A DNA stretch of 60,908 bases from an uncultured Lachnospiraceae bacterium (GTDB taxonomy: Bacteria; Bacillota; Clostridia; Lachnospirales; Lachnospiraceae), in contig CAKQXY010000018.1 in assembly GCA_934292725.1 (NCBI GenBank), positions 1 through 60,908 of the forward strand, written 5' to 3'. The notes under the pieces were generated by a model, which was given only the letters and a program-made list of their open reading frames with translations, had not been told where the DNA came from and made no database searches. Position 1 is the first letter of the stretch; every line of letters starts with the position of its first letter. A program made the position numbers and the translations under genes. Shown one piece after another: positions 17,312 to 27,712 of this stretch.

Positions 17312-19333
17312 TCAAATGAAATATGAAATACTCTCAGTTCCATTTGGTCTTTGAATTGCGATGCGTGCCAATTGTGACTTCGCATCGGCAAGAAAGATTT
17401 TCTGCGTTTCACCTGGCTTAAGTGGGGTCAATGTGGTATAGCTTATTAAGCAGCCTGCCCCATCAAAGCCTGCCAAATGATATCCTTTGGCCTCATAGCA
17501 TGGAAGCGCATTTTTATTTGCAATCACAATTTCCACGCCTGATGTTCTCTCATCACTATTATCATCTGTTTTTACCGCGTTGATCGATGAAATATATAGT
17601 GGTGCACATTCACGCTTTACAGTCTCATAGGATGGCTTTGGATTTCCATATAGATCTGCAGAACCGTGAACTCTGCGGCGAAGACGTCCCTCGCCTTCTT
17701 CGCCCATCTGTGTGCGATAATCATTTAAGCAAAACCATATGATTCCACTTACACCAAGCTCACGATAAATCTTCATTTTCTCTAGGAAAATCTGCTCACG
17801 TCTCGAATCACCGCCTGCAAAGGCTGGCTCGCAAAGACCAAACTCCGAAATTACCATCGGTGTTTCTCTATGCGCATCCCAGAAGCGTGTAATTTCCGCC
17901 CTTGTATCTTTGTTTCCATGCCATGTGCCAATATAATCATTTGCCATGATAATATCACCGAGTGCAGTGGCATCCTGCGGTGTATCCCAAATGGTATTTG
18001 AAACATAGGACATCAGGCGATTGTGATCCTGCTCCAATATATATGACTTCATATTCTTTACATATTGTGCCGTTATCACGCTCTGCCCATCTAGCTCATT
18101 TCCAACACCCCATGCAATTATAGATGGATGATTAAAATGTACTTCCAACATTTCATCAATCTGCGCTTTTGCAAGAACTTCTTCGTGTGTAACTGGCTCT
18201 TTTGGCTGTCCCCACAGAGGAACTTCTTCCTGAACAAGCATGCCATTTCGATCACACCAGTCAAAGAAAGCGTCATCCTGCTGCCAATGTACTCTGGTAA
18301 AAATGCAGTTGCATCCTTTTAAGATTGTCAGCCAGCGCGCAATATCTTCCTTTGTTTCTGCATTTCCGATACGCGGATCAGAACCTGGCATCCACTCCGT
18401 ACCGACTAGCTGTACATTTTCTCCATTTAATACAAACTGACCGTCGTGAGCGATTAGGCTTCGAAATCCTACTGTACTTTCCACACAGTCCATTTCTTGT
18501 CCATCTGCGACACGTATCTGATGAATACAAAGTGTATATAGATGCGGATGATCAAAATGCCAAAGCTTTGCTTCATTGAATACAAAGGAAAACTTTGAAT
18601 CAAATGGTGCTTCTCCTATATAAACTACGTTTCCTTTATTTTCGGATGCTCCCTCATACAGCTCATATTTCCATATAAATGAATCTGCTGTTCCTTTATT
18701 TGAATCACAAAGTTCACTTGTCTTATTCGTATTTCCCCACATGGACACTTCTGCCTCTATCATGACTGGTGCCTGATGAACACAAAAATTTTCTGTCTGC
18801 TCAATCATAACATTCTGATGGATACGAACAGCTCTAATTCCATTTTTTTCACATACATTTAAGTATACTGGTCTGAAAATTCCACCGTCATCTGCCCAGT
18901 CAAATTGACGATCCCACGGCAATGCTTGAGGAGAATACTCATTTGTTCCGCGGACGATCAGTTTATTTGTACCACTTTTTATAAAATCTGTGACATCCAG
19001 CTTAAAACTAGTAAATCCTGCACCATTGTGTGATCCAGCAGATTTTCCATTTACCCAAAACTGTGCGTCACGATAAATGCCATGGAAATCAAACCAAACT
19101 CTCTTATTCATCCACTCATTAGGAATCGTAAATGTATACTCATACCAGTAAACACCTCGATATTCTTCACTCTCGCTGTCTACATTAAATGTATGCGGAA
19201 GCATAACATTTTTTACTGTTTTATTTTGATTCTGTTCAAGACCAGTTATCTGCCAGCCCTGTTTAATCCCGATATTTTCAGGATCCAGACCAAACTTCCA
19301 TCCTTCATTGACTGCAGTACATTTTCTTAACAT
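17312..19333 (-). CDS. Glycoside hydrolase family 2 (beta-galactosidase/beta-glucuronidase type)
   Basis: A 673-residue retaining beta-glycosidase with the GH2 order: sugar-binding jelly roll (1-170), Ig-like domain (about 175-295), TIM barrel (about 295-590). The acid/base is E413 in AWGVGNELDG and the nucleophile E497 in TPMVISEFGL. No signal peptide is seen, so cytoplasmic. It is shorter than LacZ (about 1020), lacking the beta-small domain, closer to beta-glucuronidase-sized members. It converges with the ferric-reductase-like gene with only a 20-bp gap and no clear terminator. ACTGGAGGGAAAAATC precedes the ATG. Exact sugar specificity is not readable. Confidence 0.9.
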   Translation of the reverse strand: MLRKCTAVNEGWKFGLDPENIGIKQGWQITGLEQNQNKTVKNVMLPHTFNVDSESEEYRGVYWYEYTFTIPNEWMNKRVWFDFHGIYRDAQFWVNGKSAGSHNGAGFTSFKLDVTDFIKSGTNKLIVRGTNEYSPQALPWDRQFDWADDGGIFRPVYLNVCEKNGIRAVRIHQNVMIEQTENFCVHQAPVMIEAEVSMWGNTNKTSELCDSNKGTADSFIWKYELYEGASENKGNVVYIGEAPFDSKFSFVFNEAKLWHFDHPHLYTLCIHQIRVADGQEMDCVESTVGFRSLIAHDGQFVLNGENVQLVGTEWMPGSDPRIGNAETKEDIARWLTILKGCNCIFTRVHWQQDDAFFDWCDRNGMLVQEEVPLWGQPKEPVTHEEVLAKAQIDEMLEVHFNHPSIIAWGVGNELDGQSVITAQYVKNMKSYILEQDHNRLMSYVSNTIWDTPQDATALGDIIMANDYIGTWHGNKDTRAEITRFWDAHRETPMVISEFGLCEPAFAGGDSRREQIFLEKMKIYRELGVSGIIWFCLNDYRTQMGEEGEGRLRRRVHGSADLYGNPKPSYETVKRECAPLYISSINAVKTDDNSDERTSGVEIVIANKNALPCYEAKGYHLAGFDGAGCLISYTTLTPLKPGETQKIFLADAKSQLARIAIQRPNGTESISYFI

Positions 19334-19456
19334 GATTTTTCCCTCCAGTTATCTTTCTTTATGATAGTGTTACATTATCATACCTTTGAGAAAAAATCAT
19401 TGTTATGCCTTGCCATCTTGTTATAAAAAATTGCGCTGCCTCACTGTTTTTATTGC

Positions 19457-20743
19457 TTATTCAATTGCTGCCAATGCCTGTGCCAGATCTGCAATCAGAT
19501 CTTTCTTATCTTCAAGTCCACAAGAAATACGAACCAGTCCTGCCGGAACACCAGCTGCTGCTAACTGCTCGTCATTCATCTGGCGATGTGTGGATGTTGC
19601 TGGGTTTAAGCAGCAGGTACGTGCATCTGCAACGTGTGTCTCGATTGCTGCAAGCTTTAAGTGCTTCATAAATGTCTCTGCTGCCGCACGGCCACCCTTT
19701 AATTCAAATGAAACAACACCGCATCCTCCGTTTGGAAGATACTTCTTTGCACGCTCATAGTACTTGTCTGTAGGCAGTCCCGGATAATTTACATAAGCAA
19801 CCTGCGGCTGTGCCTGTAAAAACTCTGCTACGGCCTGTCCATTTTCAACGTGACGCGGCATTCTTACATGAAGCGACTCCAGACCAAGATTTAAGATAAA
19901 TGCATTCTGTGGAGACTGGATACATCCAAGGTCACGCATCAGCTGAGATGTACACTTTGTGATGAAGGCACCACCCATGCCAAACTTCTCTGCATATGTA
20001 ACTCCATGATAAGATTCATCAGGTGTACACAGACCTGGGAATTTGTCTGCATGAGCCATCCAGTCAAAATGACCGCCATCTACAATTGCACCGCCAAGTG
20101 CTGCACCATGTCCATCCATATATTTTGTTGTGGAATGTGTTACGATATCTGCACCCCACTCGATTGGACGGCAGTTTACCGGAGTCGGGAATGTGTTATC
20201 CACAATTAACGGAACGCCATGTGCATGAGCAGCCTTTGCAAACTTTTCAATATCAAGAACTGTCAGTGCCGGATTTGCTATAGTCTCACCAAATACAGCT
20301 CTGGTATCTTCTGTAAATGCTGCATTTAATTCTTCCTCTGTGCAGTCTGGAGAAACAAAAGTAGCACGAATACCCATCTTTGCCAGTGTTACAGCAATCA
20401 GGTTATAAGTTCCGCCATAAATAGATGAAGAAGCTACGATATGACTGCCGCACTCACAAATATTAAACAGAGCAAAAAAGTTTGCTGCCTGTCCTGATGA
20501 AGTCAGCATCGCTGCTGTACCGCCTTCAAGTTCTGCAATCTTTGCTGCAACATAGTCATTTGTCGGATTCTGCAGACGGCTGTAAAAATAACCGGATGCT
20601 TCCAAATCAAATAACTTTCCCATATCCTCACTCGTATCATACTTAAATGTCGTAGACTGAATAATCGGAATCTGACGCGGTTCTCCATTTCCAGGCGTAT
20701 AGCCTGCCTGTACACATTTTGTATTTAACGTATAATCACTCAC
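19457..20743 (-). CDS. metY: O-acetylhomoserine sulfhydrylase / Cys-Met metabolism PLP enzyme
   Basis: Makes homocysteine (or a thioether precursor of methionine) from O-acetylhomoserine; cytoplasmic and PLP-dependent. It has 428 residues, matching the MetY branch. The Schiff-base lysine is in HSTTKYMDGHG near residue 209, the substrate/PLP region SSIYGGTYNL near 108, and the MetY-like C-terminus RISCGLEDKKDLIADLAQAL. The start is taken as GTG at 20743 because GGAGGG sits seven bases upstream. The longer reading would use an ATG at 20758 or beyond with no ribosome site and overlap the phosphatase gene. An extended -10 element lies at 20789. Confidence 0.94.
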   Translation of the reverse strand: MSDYTLNTKCVQAGYTPGNGEPRQIPIIQSTTFKYDTSEDMGKLFDLEASGYFYSRLQNPTNDYVAAKIAELEGGTAAMLTSSGQAANFFALFNICECGSHIVASSSIYGGTYNLIAVTLAKMGIRATFVSPDCTEEELNAAFTEDTRAVFGETIANPALTVLDIEKFAKAAHAHGVPLIVDNTFPTPVNCRPIEWGADIVTHSTTKYMDGHGAALGGAIVDGGHFDWMAHADKFPGLCTPDESYHGVTYAEKFGMGGAFITKCTSQLMRDLGCIQSPQNAFILNLGLESLHVRMPRHVENGQAVAEFLQAQPQVAYVNYPGLPTDKYYERAKKYLPNGGCGVVSFELKGGRAAAETFMKHLKLAAIETHVADARTCCLNPATSTHRQMNDEQLAAAGVPAGLVRISCGLEDKKDLIADLAQALAAIE

Positions 20744-20788
20744 TGTTTTGCCCTCCATGCATTTGTCATTTTTTTTGCAACTGTTCCT

Positions 20789-20797
20789 ATAATACCA
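20789..20797 (-). promoter_or_regulatory. Extended -10 promoter candidate for metY
   Basis: Minus-strand TGG-TATTAT, an extended -10 form, lies about 45 bases upstream of the GTG start, with a poor -35 region. No S-box-like or T-box-like leader is seen. Confidence 0.4.
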
Positions 20798-20832
20798 TAT
20801 ATAAATGCAAAATTCTAGTATTATTGTAGGAT

Positions 20833-21309
20833 TCATCCCAGCATATCTCTAAACCAGGCATCTTCTAACATATTATAAACATGCTCATTTGGCGTGCCTG
20901 CCCAAAGCTTATCTGCCGAAAAATATGTTTGATTGCTCTTTCCCATCATTTTCTTCGCAAATGCTCCTATTGCACGCGATCTTGACTGTCCGGCATAGCA
21001 GTGAATTAACAGAGTATCTACATCCATATGACTGCGGATAAACGCGATAACAGAATCTGCCATATTTTCATCAAACAATACAGCACCTTTTGTTTCCTTC
21101 ACCACATCATCAAAATATAAAGTAAGAACGCCTTTACAAAATTTATTTTCTGCAAAGGTAACACCAAAACCACCTGTGTGAGTATCCTGAATCGAAATGA
21201 CTGCATATGTATCTTTTCTTTTTGCGTCCTCCTCACATCCTGCCGGATAATAATGATCCATCACAAAATCAAAAGCTTCATTTAATGACTTAACTAATAT
21301 TCGTCTCAT
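20833..21309 (-). CDS. Cysteine-based protein phosphatase, dual-specificity/PTP-like
   Basis: A 158-residue cytoplasmic protein with the CX5R P-loop HCYAGQSRSRA near residue 110, the active-site signature of protein tyrosine/dual-specificity phosphatases. A preceding acidic region could supply the general acid. It resembles small bacterial PTP-like proteins annotated after dual-specificity phosphatases. The ATG at 21309 is preceded by AAGGAG; the GTG two codons upstream overlaps that site. It follows the large GH2 gene by 33 bp and may be in its operon. The substrate is unknown. Confidence 0.75.
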   Translation of the reverse strand: MRRILVKSLNEAFDFVMDHYYPAGCEEDAKRKDTYAVISIQDTHTGGFGVTFAENKFCKGVLTLYFDDVVKETKGAVLFDENMADSVIAFIRSHMDVDTLLIHCYAGQSRSRAIGAFAKKMMGKSNQTYFSADKLWAGTPNEHVYNMLEDAWFRDMLG

Positions 21310-21342
21310 ATGCACTCCTTTCGAAATTCAACTGGTTTAATG

Positions 21343-24189
21343 TCAGATACTTACTAACGTCTCCCACTCTATGCTCTGCTTTGGTGCAAATGTCTCGGAA
21401 TCCAGATACTTATAAATTGATCTAAGAAACGCTTTTCCTTCTGGATACTGCTGCAAATCCTGAAGTCCCAGTGTGGAATAGAGAAGTTTTCCATTTCCGA
21501 CGCGGCACTCAAACAGCTGCGCCATTGGTCTTAAAAATGCATAGCTGTCCATTTCTGTAATAATAGAATCAAATGGCTGTTTTACTGCATCTGGCAGTAT
21601 GACAGCTCTTTGATTTGCCATCGGCCACCACTGCCAATTTGTATGGCTCTCTGTTGGAAACTCCTTAAACAATGGATGATCTTTTTGAATCAGCTGTCCC
21701 ATCGCACCTTCCTGTCTTCCAAACGTTCCAACAGACCAGAAATCTGTTGAGAATTGAGCACGAATTGAATTATTGAAGGAGCTTTCCTCTGACTTTGGCG
21801 AATAATACACTATACCGCCGTTATCAAGCACCTTCTTTGCCTGCAAATCCAACTTATTTGTCTCATAAACGCTTTCTGGGCATTTGGGCATTTCATTCTT
21901 ATAAATCCAAATCGGATATGAATTAACTGCATCTGCAATCTTAACAGTAAGATCACAGCGAACTGGTGCTGTAATTTTATTATTCAGTTCAATCTTTAAT
22001 GTTCCAGCTTTGCTAAGTGTTCCCTTTGGGCATGAAACAGCGCTCATATGACCACTCTTTACAGCGACCTTTCTCACATTATTTAATTCTTCATTCGGCA
22101 TATATGCCCACAATGTCCACTCCAGATCTCCAGCACAGTCTGTCTTTCCATAATTGGCCACCTGCACATCTGCACAAAGTGTCTCACCCTCTTCATAAGT
22201 ATACTTTTCAAGACCAACTAATACAAGCTGTTCTTTAAAGAAAGCTCTGAAATTTTCTGGTTTTGCAAAATCAAATGGCTTTGGCTCTAAATGTGAATCA
22301 AGCATTCCCACAAGAGCAGTTCCCTGTCCTGGAAAATCCTGCAGTCCCAAAAGTGAAATACCAGACAGATCTTTTGTACGCATCGCAGCTTCGATCTCCT
22401 CTCGGTAACAAAGCCTTGAGAGTTCTCCAGTTGCCTCAACATACTTCTTCCAAACAGGCTCTAATCCCTTTTCACGAACCATACGCTGAATACGTCTGTA
22501 ATTTGCCGGATCAGAAATCCCCTTAAAATGTGCAAGCTCATCAAAATCAGGAAGAACTTCAAACTGACCAACTTCAAAGCTAAACACTGGCTTTTTATAC
22601 TGCTCTCGAATCTTTCTTAAGGTTTCATCAAAGTTTGTCTTCGCATTTGGATACTGATTATTGATATAGCCCTTAATGTTAACCTTTGCCAGCTTTCCAT
22701 TTGCCTTTTCGTAAGCATCAACTTTAGCTGCTTCCTCCGGTGTCTCTGGATTTCCTGCAAGCGTTCCTCTTATTCTGTAATCATAGAAGCTTTGTGATGC
22801 ATAGAAATCACTTTCCTCATCGCATCCTTCATTTCCATAATGTGCATTTGACGCATTAGCATAAAGTCTTGTCGGATCCTGTTTTTTTGCATCCTGCAGC
22901 ATCTTGTGCATTCTGCTTGTGCCAAGCGCTCCGCAATGAAGCTCATTTCCAAATGTCAGCATGACAAAGGATGGATGATTGGCAAGTGCTTTTATAATTT
23001 GGCGCAGTTCCTTTTGATAATATGAGAAACTTTCATCAAATTCAAATGCATGCTTTGGATCCCAATGAGAAAGCTCTGGCTGCATTAAAATGCCCATCTC
23101 ATCAGCTGCAAAAAATGCTGCCTCTGGCGGACAATGCGAATGGAAACGCACCATATTGATGCCATAATCCTTATATGTCTGTAAAATATTCTTCCACGTT
23201 TCCTTTTCCATTGGAATATAGCCCGTCTCTGGAAACTCTGCACAGTTTGCCTCACTTCTAAGGAAAATTCTTCTGCCGTTTAATGACAGATGACCATATC
23301 CATCATCACCAAATGTACGAATGCCGAAGCTAACAGTCTTTTCATCTTCTTTTTTACTTTCAGATGACTGTAAATCATTTTTATATAGTGCAGCTGTCAG
23401 TTCATATAACTTTCCATCATATTCATCCCAGTTTGCTGATGATGATGAAATAAGTAAATCCTCTGCCACAATTGTTTTTCTGGAATTTGAAGTCGTTACT
23501 CTAATTTTTTGCTCATAGTCCTGCGCAAGTGCACTGCTTTTTAAAACAAGCATGCCTTCAAATGGTTCATCATATGTATCAAGATCTATCTCTGCGCAAA
23601 GCTTTCCTCCATCCTTAGGATATACGCGCACCTGCGATAAAAATGACTTATTTTCCTCACGAAGACGAATATAGCCAAGAAGTCCGTTCCAATTTGTCTG
23701 TGTCTCATCTGTTGCTGCCGATGAATAGACAATCGCATCGTGCGGCAGACCCGGATAACTGTTATCTGACTCAACGCGAAGTCTATGAGTGCCTTCATGA
23801 CCTGTCAGTTCAAATACATGCGGTGTGCTTATTGTCTGTTCATCGTATGATGAAATTTCCTCACCGTCTAAATAAACACGCACACATCTGGCACGCTCAA
23901 TCTCAAAGAAAGTGCGGCATTTTTCTGATGGCTCAATCGTAATTTCCTGCTCAAAATATGCCGGACCTTCATATGTATGCTTTCTTGTAAATCGTGTTGC
24001 TATCACATCATCATCAAAACTCTGCGCAGTTGTCTCATCCGGATGGCATGAGTTATCGAGCCGGTCTTCATGACCGACTCCAAACTCATCAAGTGTTCCT
24101 GGCAGATATACCATTTTATTTAGAGAAGCTTCATTCTCTCCTGGCAGCTTAAGCTGCCAGGGATTTGTTGTTAAATCTACTAGTCTCAT
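21343..24189 (-). CDS. Large glycoside hydrolase family 2 enzyme
   Basis: A 948-residue GH2 enzyme with an N-terminal sugar-binding jelly roll (about 1-180), Ig-like domain (185-295) and TIM barrel (about 300-620). The acid/base is E416 in TFGNELHCG and the nucleophile probably E539 in KPVFSFEVGQ. An additional beta-rich region of about 330 residues follows, ending in a segment that resembles a beta-galactosidase trimerisation-type fold (YSTLGLQDLQQYPEGKAFL). There is no signal peptide. It lies 26 bp after the DUF5107/TPR gene, so likely one operon under the divergent AraC regulator. Substrate specificity is not certain; beta-galactoside, beta-glucuronide and alpha-L-arabinoside activities all occur in GH2. 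Confidence 0.88.
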   Translation of the reverse strand: MRLVDLTTNPWQLKLPGENEASLNKMVYLPGTLDEFGVGHEDRLDNSCHPDETTAQSFDDDVIATRFTRKHTYEGPAYFEQEITIEPSEKCRTFFEIERARCVRVYLDGEEISSYDEQTISTPHVFELTGHEGTHRLRVESDNSYPGLPHDAIVYSSAATDETQTNWNGLLGYIRLREENKSFLSQVRVYPKDGGKLCAEIDLDTYDEPFEGMLVLKSSALAQDYEQKIRVTTSNSRKTIVAEDLLISSSSANWDEYDGKLYELTAALYKNDLQSSESKKEDEKTVSFGIRTFGDDGYGHLSLNGRRIFLRSEANCAEFPETGYIPMEKETWKNILQTYKDYGINMVRFHSHCPPEAAFFAADEMGILMQPELSHWDPKHAFEFDESFSYYQKELRQIIKALANHPSFVMLTFGNELHCGALGTSRMHKMLQDAKKQDPTRLYANASNAHYGNEGCDEESDFYASQSFYDYRIRGTLAGNPETPEEAAKVDAYEKANGKLAKVNIKGYINNQYPNAKTNFDETLRKIREQYKKPVFSFEVGQFEVLPDFDELAHFKGISDPANYRRIQRMVREKGLEPVWKKYVEATGELSRLCYREEIEAAMRTKDLSGISLLGLQDFPGQGTALVGMLDSHLEPKPFDFAKPENFRAFFKEQLVLVGLEKYTYEEGETLCADVQVANYGKTDCAGDLEWTLWAYMPNEELNNVRKVAVKSGHMSAVSCPKGTLSKAGTLKIELNNKITAPVRCDLTVKIADAVNSYPIWIYKNEMPKCPESVYETNKLDLQAKKVLDNGGIVYYSPKSEESSFNNSIRAQFSTDFWSVGTFGRQEGAMGQLIQKDHPLFKEFPTESHTNWQWWPMANQRAVILPDAVKQPFDSIITEMDSYAFLRPMAQLFECRVGNGKLLYSTLGLQDLQQYPEGKAFLRSIYKYLDSETFAPKQSIEWETLVSI

Positions 24190-24215
24190 GATTTTCCTCG
24201 CTTTTTGTTTAACAT

Positions 24216-27200
24216 TTATTGTTTCTGATATAATGTTGCCATCATATGAGACGGCTCTATTTCAAGCGCCTCCTTTAAAAACTCTGCTGCCTTTTCGCGA
24301 TTCTGTAAGCCAATATTTCCAAGTGCCATCAGATAACAGCAGTGTGCACGATTTTTCTTTGTATAATCCTCATCAAAAATCAAAAAATCAGGAAGTGATA
24401 CAGCAAAATATTCAATCTTGCCCTCATCATTTAAATGCTGCTCACCATAATCAATCAGGCGATAAAAACGTGATTTCGCCTCTCTTGTTTTGCCTAATTT
24501 CTCAAATGCAAGTCCCTGATAGAGAATCATATCGGCTGGCTGATCGTTATAGTACATAGCACCAGCCGGTTCATCTGTTCCAATCGTAGCAGTCTCAAAG
24601 CATGTTTTTGCCTCATCATGTTTTCCCTGTGCTTCAAGCGCAAGTCCCAGATGATAATACAGATGATTGTCCTTTGTTCCCTCTAACTTGCCTTCTCCTA
24701 AATTTTCTGGATATACAAGTGCTTTTTTAAGAAGCTTCTCTGCCTGTTCATATTTTTCTGATGCCAGACACTGTTTTGCCATCTCAAGTAAGGAAATAGT
24801 ATACTGCGTTGTAATCTTTCCTTCGCCACCCTCCCACGGATGGAAACGACGTCCCATAATGCAGCGATAAGCGCGTTCATACTCTCCGCACATATTCATA
24901 AGAGTAATATATTCAATATATAAATCATCACGGCTCTCTGCAAGAGATGGATCTTCATCATATTTTGCTAAACGCTCTTTGAAGCTATATCCAAGCTTTT
25001 TGTACAGCTGATCTAATTCAAGGAAAATACGGGCATCCTTGCGATTTAATGAAAATGCTTTCTCTAGTTCACGCTTAGCTGCCTTAGAATCACCCATCTT
25101 GTTGTAGTAAGCAAGTGCAAGATTTCTATGGACGATTGCAAATGTGTCATCTGCTTTCTCAGACATTTCCCACAATTCAACAGATTTCTTCCACTGTAAT
25201 TTATCATAGAAAAGATTGCCCAGATAATAAGGTGCCTTCTTTTTGCAGCCATTTTCAATTGCAAATGTAAGTACGGCAATATCATCAAGCTTATTCGGAA
25301 AGCAATAATCTGAAGCACAGTTTTCTGCCTTCTCAAGTGACTTCTTTGCTTCCTCATCTTCACCCATTTTTTCTTCATAATAAGCCACATAATAATACAG
25401 CATTGGATATTTCTTTGTGCACTGCTTTAAAACTAAAACGGCATCCTCATATGCACCCCACTGTGCAAAATCTCTTGCTATCATCAAATAATTTTCCTGG
25501 AAATTACGCATCAGTCCATTCAAGTCGTCAAGCATTTTCTGCTTCTTTTCTGAATCATTCTCTGCCTTTATTGCCTCAAAAACAGATACAAAATCAAATG
25601 GATCAAGCTCTAAATTATCCTCGATCATACGAGCTGCAGCCTTTTCTTTTCCAAGCTTTGCAAGAAGCCATGCACGTAATCCTCTCGCCTTAATGTTATG
25701 CGCATTTTTAACAAGTGAGCGATCAATGTGCTCAAGTGCAGTTTCAAATTGACCTTTCTTTGCCGCAAGCGCTGCCATATAATAGAAGGACATTTCCTGC
25801 TGTTCATTGCTCCATGCTGCCTTATAAAAAGCATCATAAGCCTCATCTTCTCTTCCAAGGTAACACAAATCAAGTCCCAACAGATAATATGCTTCACTGT
25901 TGTATGGATTAGGATTCTTCCAGGTCAGACGTTTAATGGCTGTTCTAAAATAAGGTTCTGCCTCCTCAAATAAGCCTCTTCTCATCAAGAGCATACCATA
26001 TGCATTGTTAATGCGAATATCATCTGGATCACGCTTTAATCCCTCTAAGTAATAAGGATCTGGTCTCCATGTTGCATGACGATACTGTTCAATATGCTGT
26101 CCTGTTAAATACAGTTCCTCATTTGTCATAATCTTTGATGGCTCATCTGCTGCCTTTGCCGGATCTGGAAGCTTTGGAATTTCTTCCTTCTCTGGCTGGT
26201 ATGCAATTAAGCTTCTGCCATCTGCAAGAACTTCAACTTTCAGATCTTCTTCCTGCGTATCATCTGGCAGTACTACACTCTTTTCAAAAATGTCAACAGG
26301 AGAAATCATTGCGCTCTCATCACACAGCACACCGTCCTTTCCTGTCAGAATAATTCTTGCTTTTTCATATACAGCTGTTGCATAGACAATAATCTTTGCA
26401 GTCTTCTTTCCAGTTGCTGTATCAATTGCTTCCGAAAGTGAAACAGCAGCTTCCTTTGACGCATTCTTTACCTGTCCAACTTCCTTGTATGGCATAAAAT
26501 ACTGTGTAAATGTTTTCTCCTCAAACGGCTTTAACCATGTAAAGTCAGGCTGATTATCTGTAAACATACCTGTCATCAGCTCTACATATGGACCATCCTC
26601 ATCAGTCAGGTTGCGATCCCATGCCTTTCCAAAATCACCGCAGCCCCAGGTCCACTGCTTCTTTCCTGGTGAAACATGATGGTCTGCCACATGCAAAATA
26701 CCAGCATGCTTTCCATAGTCATATCCTCCGACAAAATCATACTTTGACTTTTCTGCCATGTAAGAAGTTGGAACTGGAATATTCTTGTAACGTGAAATAT
26801 CTACGCCTTCGCTGTAATCCTTCTTATAATAAACACCTGTAGCAATTGGGAAACGAGAAACATCTCTCTTTCCATGATCCATAACAGCGTGAACATCTGG
26901 CGGGAAAATGGACTGTGTGTTGTCATTGACAGGAACTGCTGGATTTGCCCACCAAAGAAATGTCTGCGGAAGTGATGTGCGGTTATACAACTGTCCCTTG
27001 ATTTCAATATAAGCTTTTCCGGGATATACGCTAATTCTCATAAGCCCCTTTGTTCCATACATCTGATCCACGTCATGACATAAAACAGAAACGCTTCCAT
27101 CCTCATTTTCCTGAATTTCATAATCAACTGGAAGAAATGTTGTCGGACGATGATGCTGCGGCCAGTTAAATTCAATACCGCCTGAAATCCATGGTCCCGT

Positions 27201-27518
27201 CAAACCAACAAGTGCCGGCTTGATCACCTGATTATAGTAAACAAAGTCATAATCATTTGTCTTGTCGTATGCCCTCTGGATTCGTCCGCCAAGCTCTGGA
27301 AGAACCATGACCTTAATGTACTCATTTTCCAGCCATACTGCCGTATATTCCTTATCCTTCTTCTCATCACTTATTTTTTCAATCGTCGGATAAGGATATA
27401 CCTTTCCGCAGCTTCCCTGATACACACGTTTTTCCAGAAAAATCGGATTCTTCTCCGCTTCTCCAATCTCATATGTAGGAATCATGACTTTTTCTGCCCA
27501 TACACTTGCCTTTTGCAT
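24216..27518 (-). CDS. DUF5107 domain protein with long TPR array
   Basis: A 1100-residue cytoplasmic protein. The first 350 residues form a mutarotase-like DUF5107 domain (GGRIQRAYDKTNDYDFVYYN near 76, GGIEFNWPQHH near 112, WTWGCGDFGKAWDRN near 288). A beta region follows to about 450, then at least ten tetratricopeptide repeats to the end (for example LEALEIEPSHMMATLYQ-type helices). DUF5107 proteins recur next to glycosidase genes and are assumed to bind or process carbohydrate; no activity is firmly established that I can name. It is first gene of the operon with the large GH2. ACAGGAGGCAATT precedes the ATG. Confidence 0.85.
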   Translation of the reverse strand: MQKASVWAEKVMIPTYEIGEAEKNPIFLEKRVYQGSCGKVYPYPTIEKISDEKKDKEYTAVWLENEYIKVMVLPELGGRIQRAYDKTNDYDFVYYNQVIKPALVGLTGPWISGGIEFNWPQHHRPTTFLPVDYEIQENEDGSVSVLCHDVDQMYGTKGLMRISVYPGKAYIEIKGQLYNRTSLPQTFLWWANPAVPVNDNTQSIFPPDVHAVMDHGKRDVSRFPIATGVYYKKDYSEGVDISRYKNIPVPTSYMAEKSKYDFVGGYDYGKHAGILHVADHHVSPGKKQWTWGCGDFGKAWDRNLTDEDGPYVELMTGMFTDNQPDFTWLKPFEEKTFTQYFMPYKEVGQVKNASKEAAVSLSEAIDTATGKKTAKIIVYATAVYEKARIILTGKDGVLCDESAMISPVDIFEKSVVLPDDTQEEDLKVEVLADGRSLIAYQPEKEEIPKLPDPAKAADEPSKIMTNEELYLTGQHIEQYRHATWRPDPYYLEGLKRDPDDIRINNAYGMLLMRRGLFEEAEPYFRTAIKRLTWKNPNPYNSEAYYLLGLDLCYLGREDEAYDAFYKAAWSNEQQEMSFYYMAALAAKKGQFETALEHIDRSLVKNAHNIKARGLRAWLLAKLGKEKAAARMIEDNLELDPFDFVSVFEAIKAENDSEKKQKMLDDLNGLMRNFQENYLMIARDFAQWGAYEDAVLVLKQCTKKYPMLYYYVAYYEEKMGEDEEAKKSLEKAENCASDYCFPNKLDDIAVLTFAIENGCKKKAPYYLGNLFYDKLQWKKSVELWEMSEKADDTFAIVHRNLALAYYNKMGDSKAAKRELEKAFSLNRKDARIFLELDQLYKKLGYSFKERLAKYDEDPSLAESRDDLYIEYITLMNMCGEYERAYRCIMGRRFHPWEGGEGKITTQYTISLLEMAKQCLASEKYEQAEKLLKKALVYPENLGEGKLEGTKDNHLYYHLGLALEAQGKHDEAKTCFETATIGTDEPAGAMYYNDQPADMILYQGLAFEKLGKTREAKSRFYRLIDYGEQHLNDEGKIEYFAVSLPDFLIFDEDYTKKNRAHCCYLMALGNIGLQNREKAAEFLKEALEIEPSHMMATLYQKQ

Positions 27519-27558
27519 AATTGCCTCCTGTTTCGCTATTATTTTCTACTATTAGTTA

Positions 27559-27641
27559 TTTGCTTGAATCTTTCTATCATTTTCAATATTGTTTTATTTA
27601 CTTTCAATATTTGCTTTTACTATACTACTGTTTTGCTTGAA
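27559..27641. promoter_or_regulatory. Paired direct repeats, candidate AraC binding sites
   Basis: TTTCAATATT occurs at 27581-27590 and 27602-27611, exactly 21 bp (two helical turns) apart. TTTGCTTGAA occurs at 27559-27568 and 27632-27641, flanking the pair. This lies between the DUF5107 start and the divergent AraC gene. Confidence 0.5.
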
Positions 27642-27712
27642 ATACATTATCTTTCGTTGCGGTTATGTTTTAAAATATTGCTCTGTTGTTTTTTCCTGCA
27701 TTCTAAGTTAAA

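Noticed and set aside
20744..20836. N-terminal extension of the sulfhydrylase
   Set aside because: No ribosome site; it would overlap the phosphatase gene and contains the likely promoter. GTG at 20743 fits the family start.
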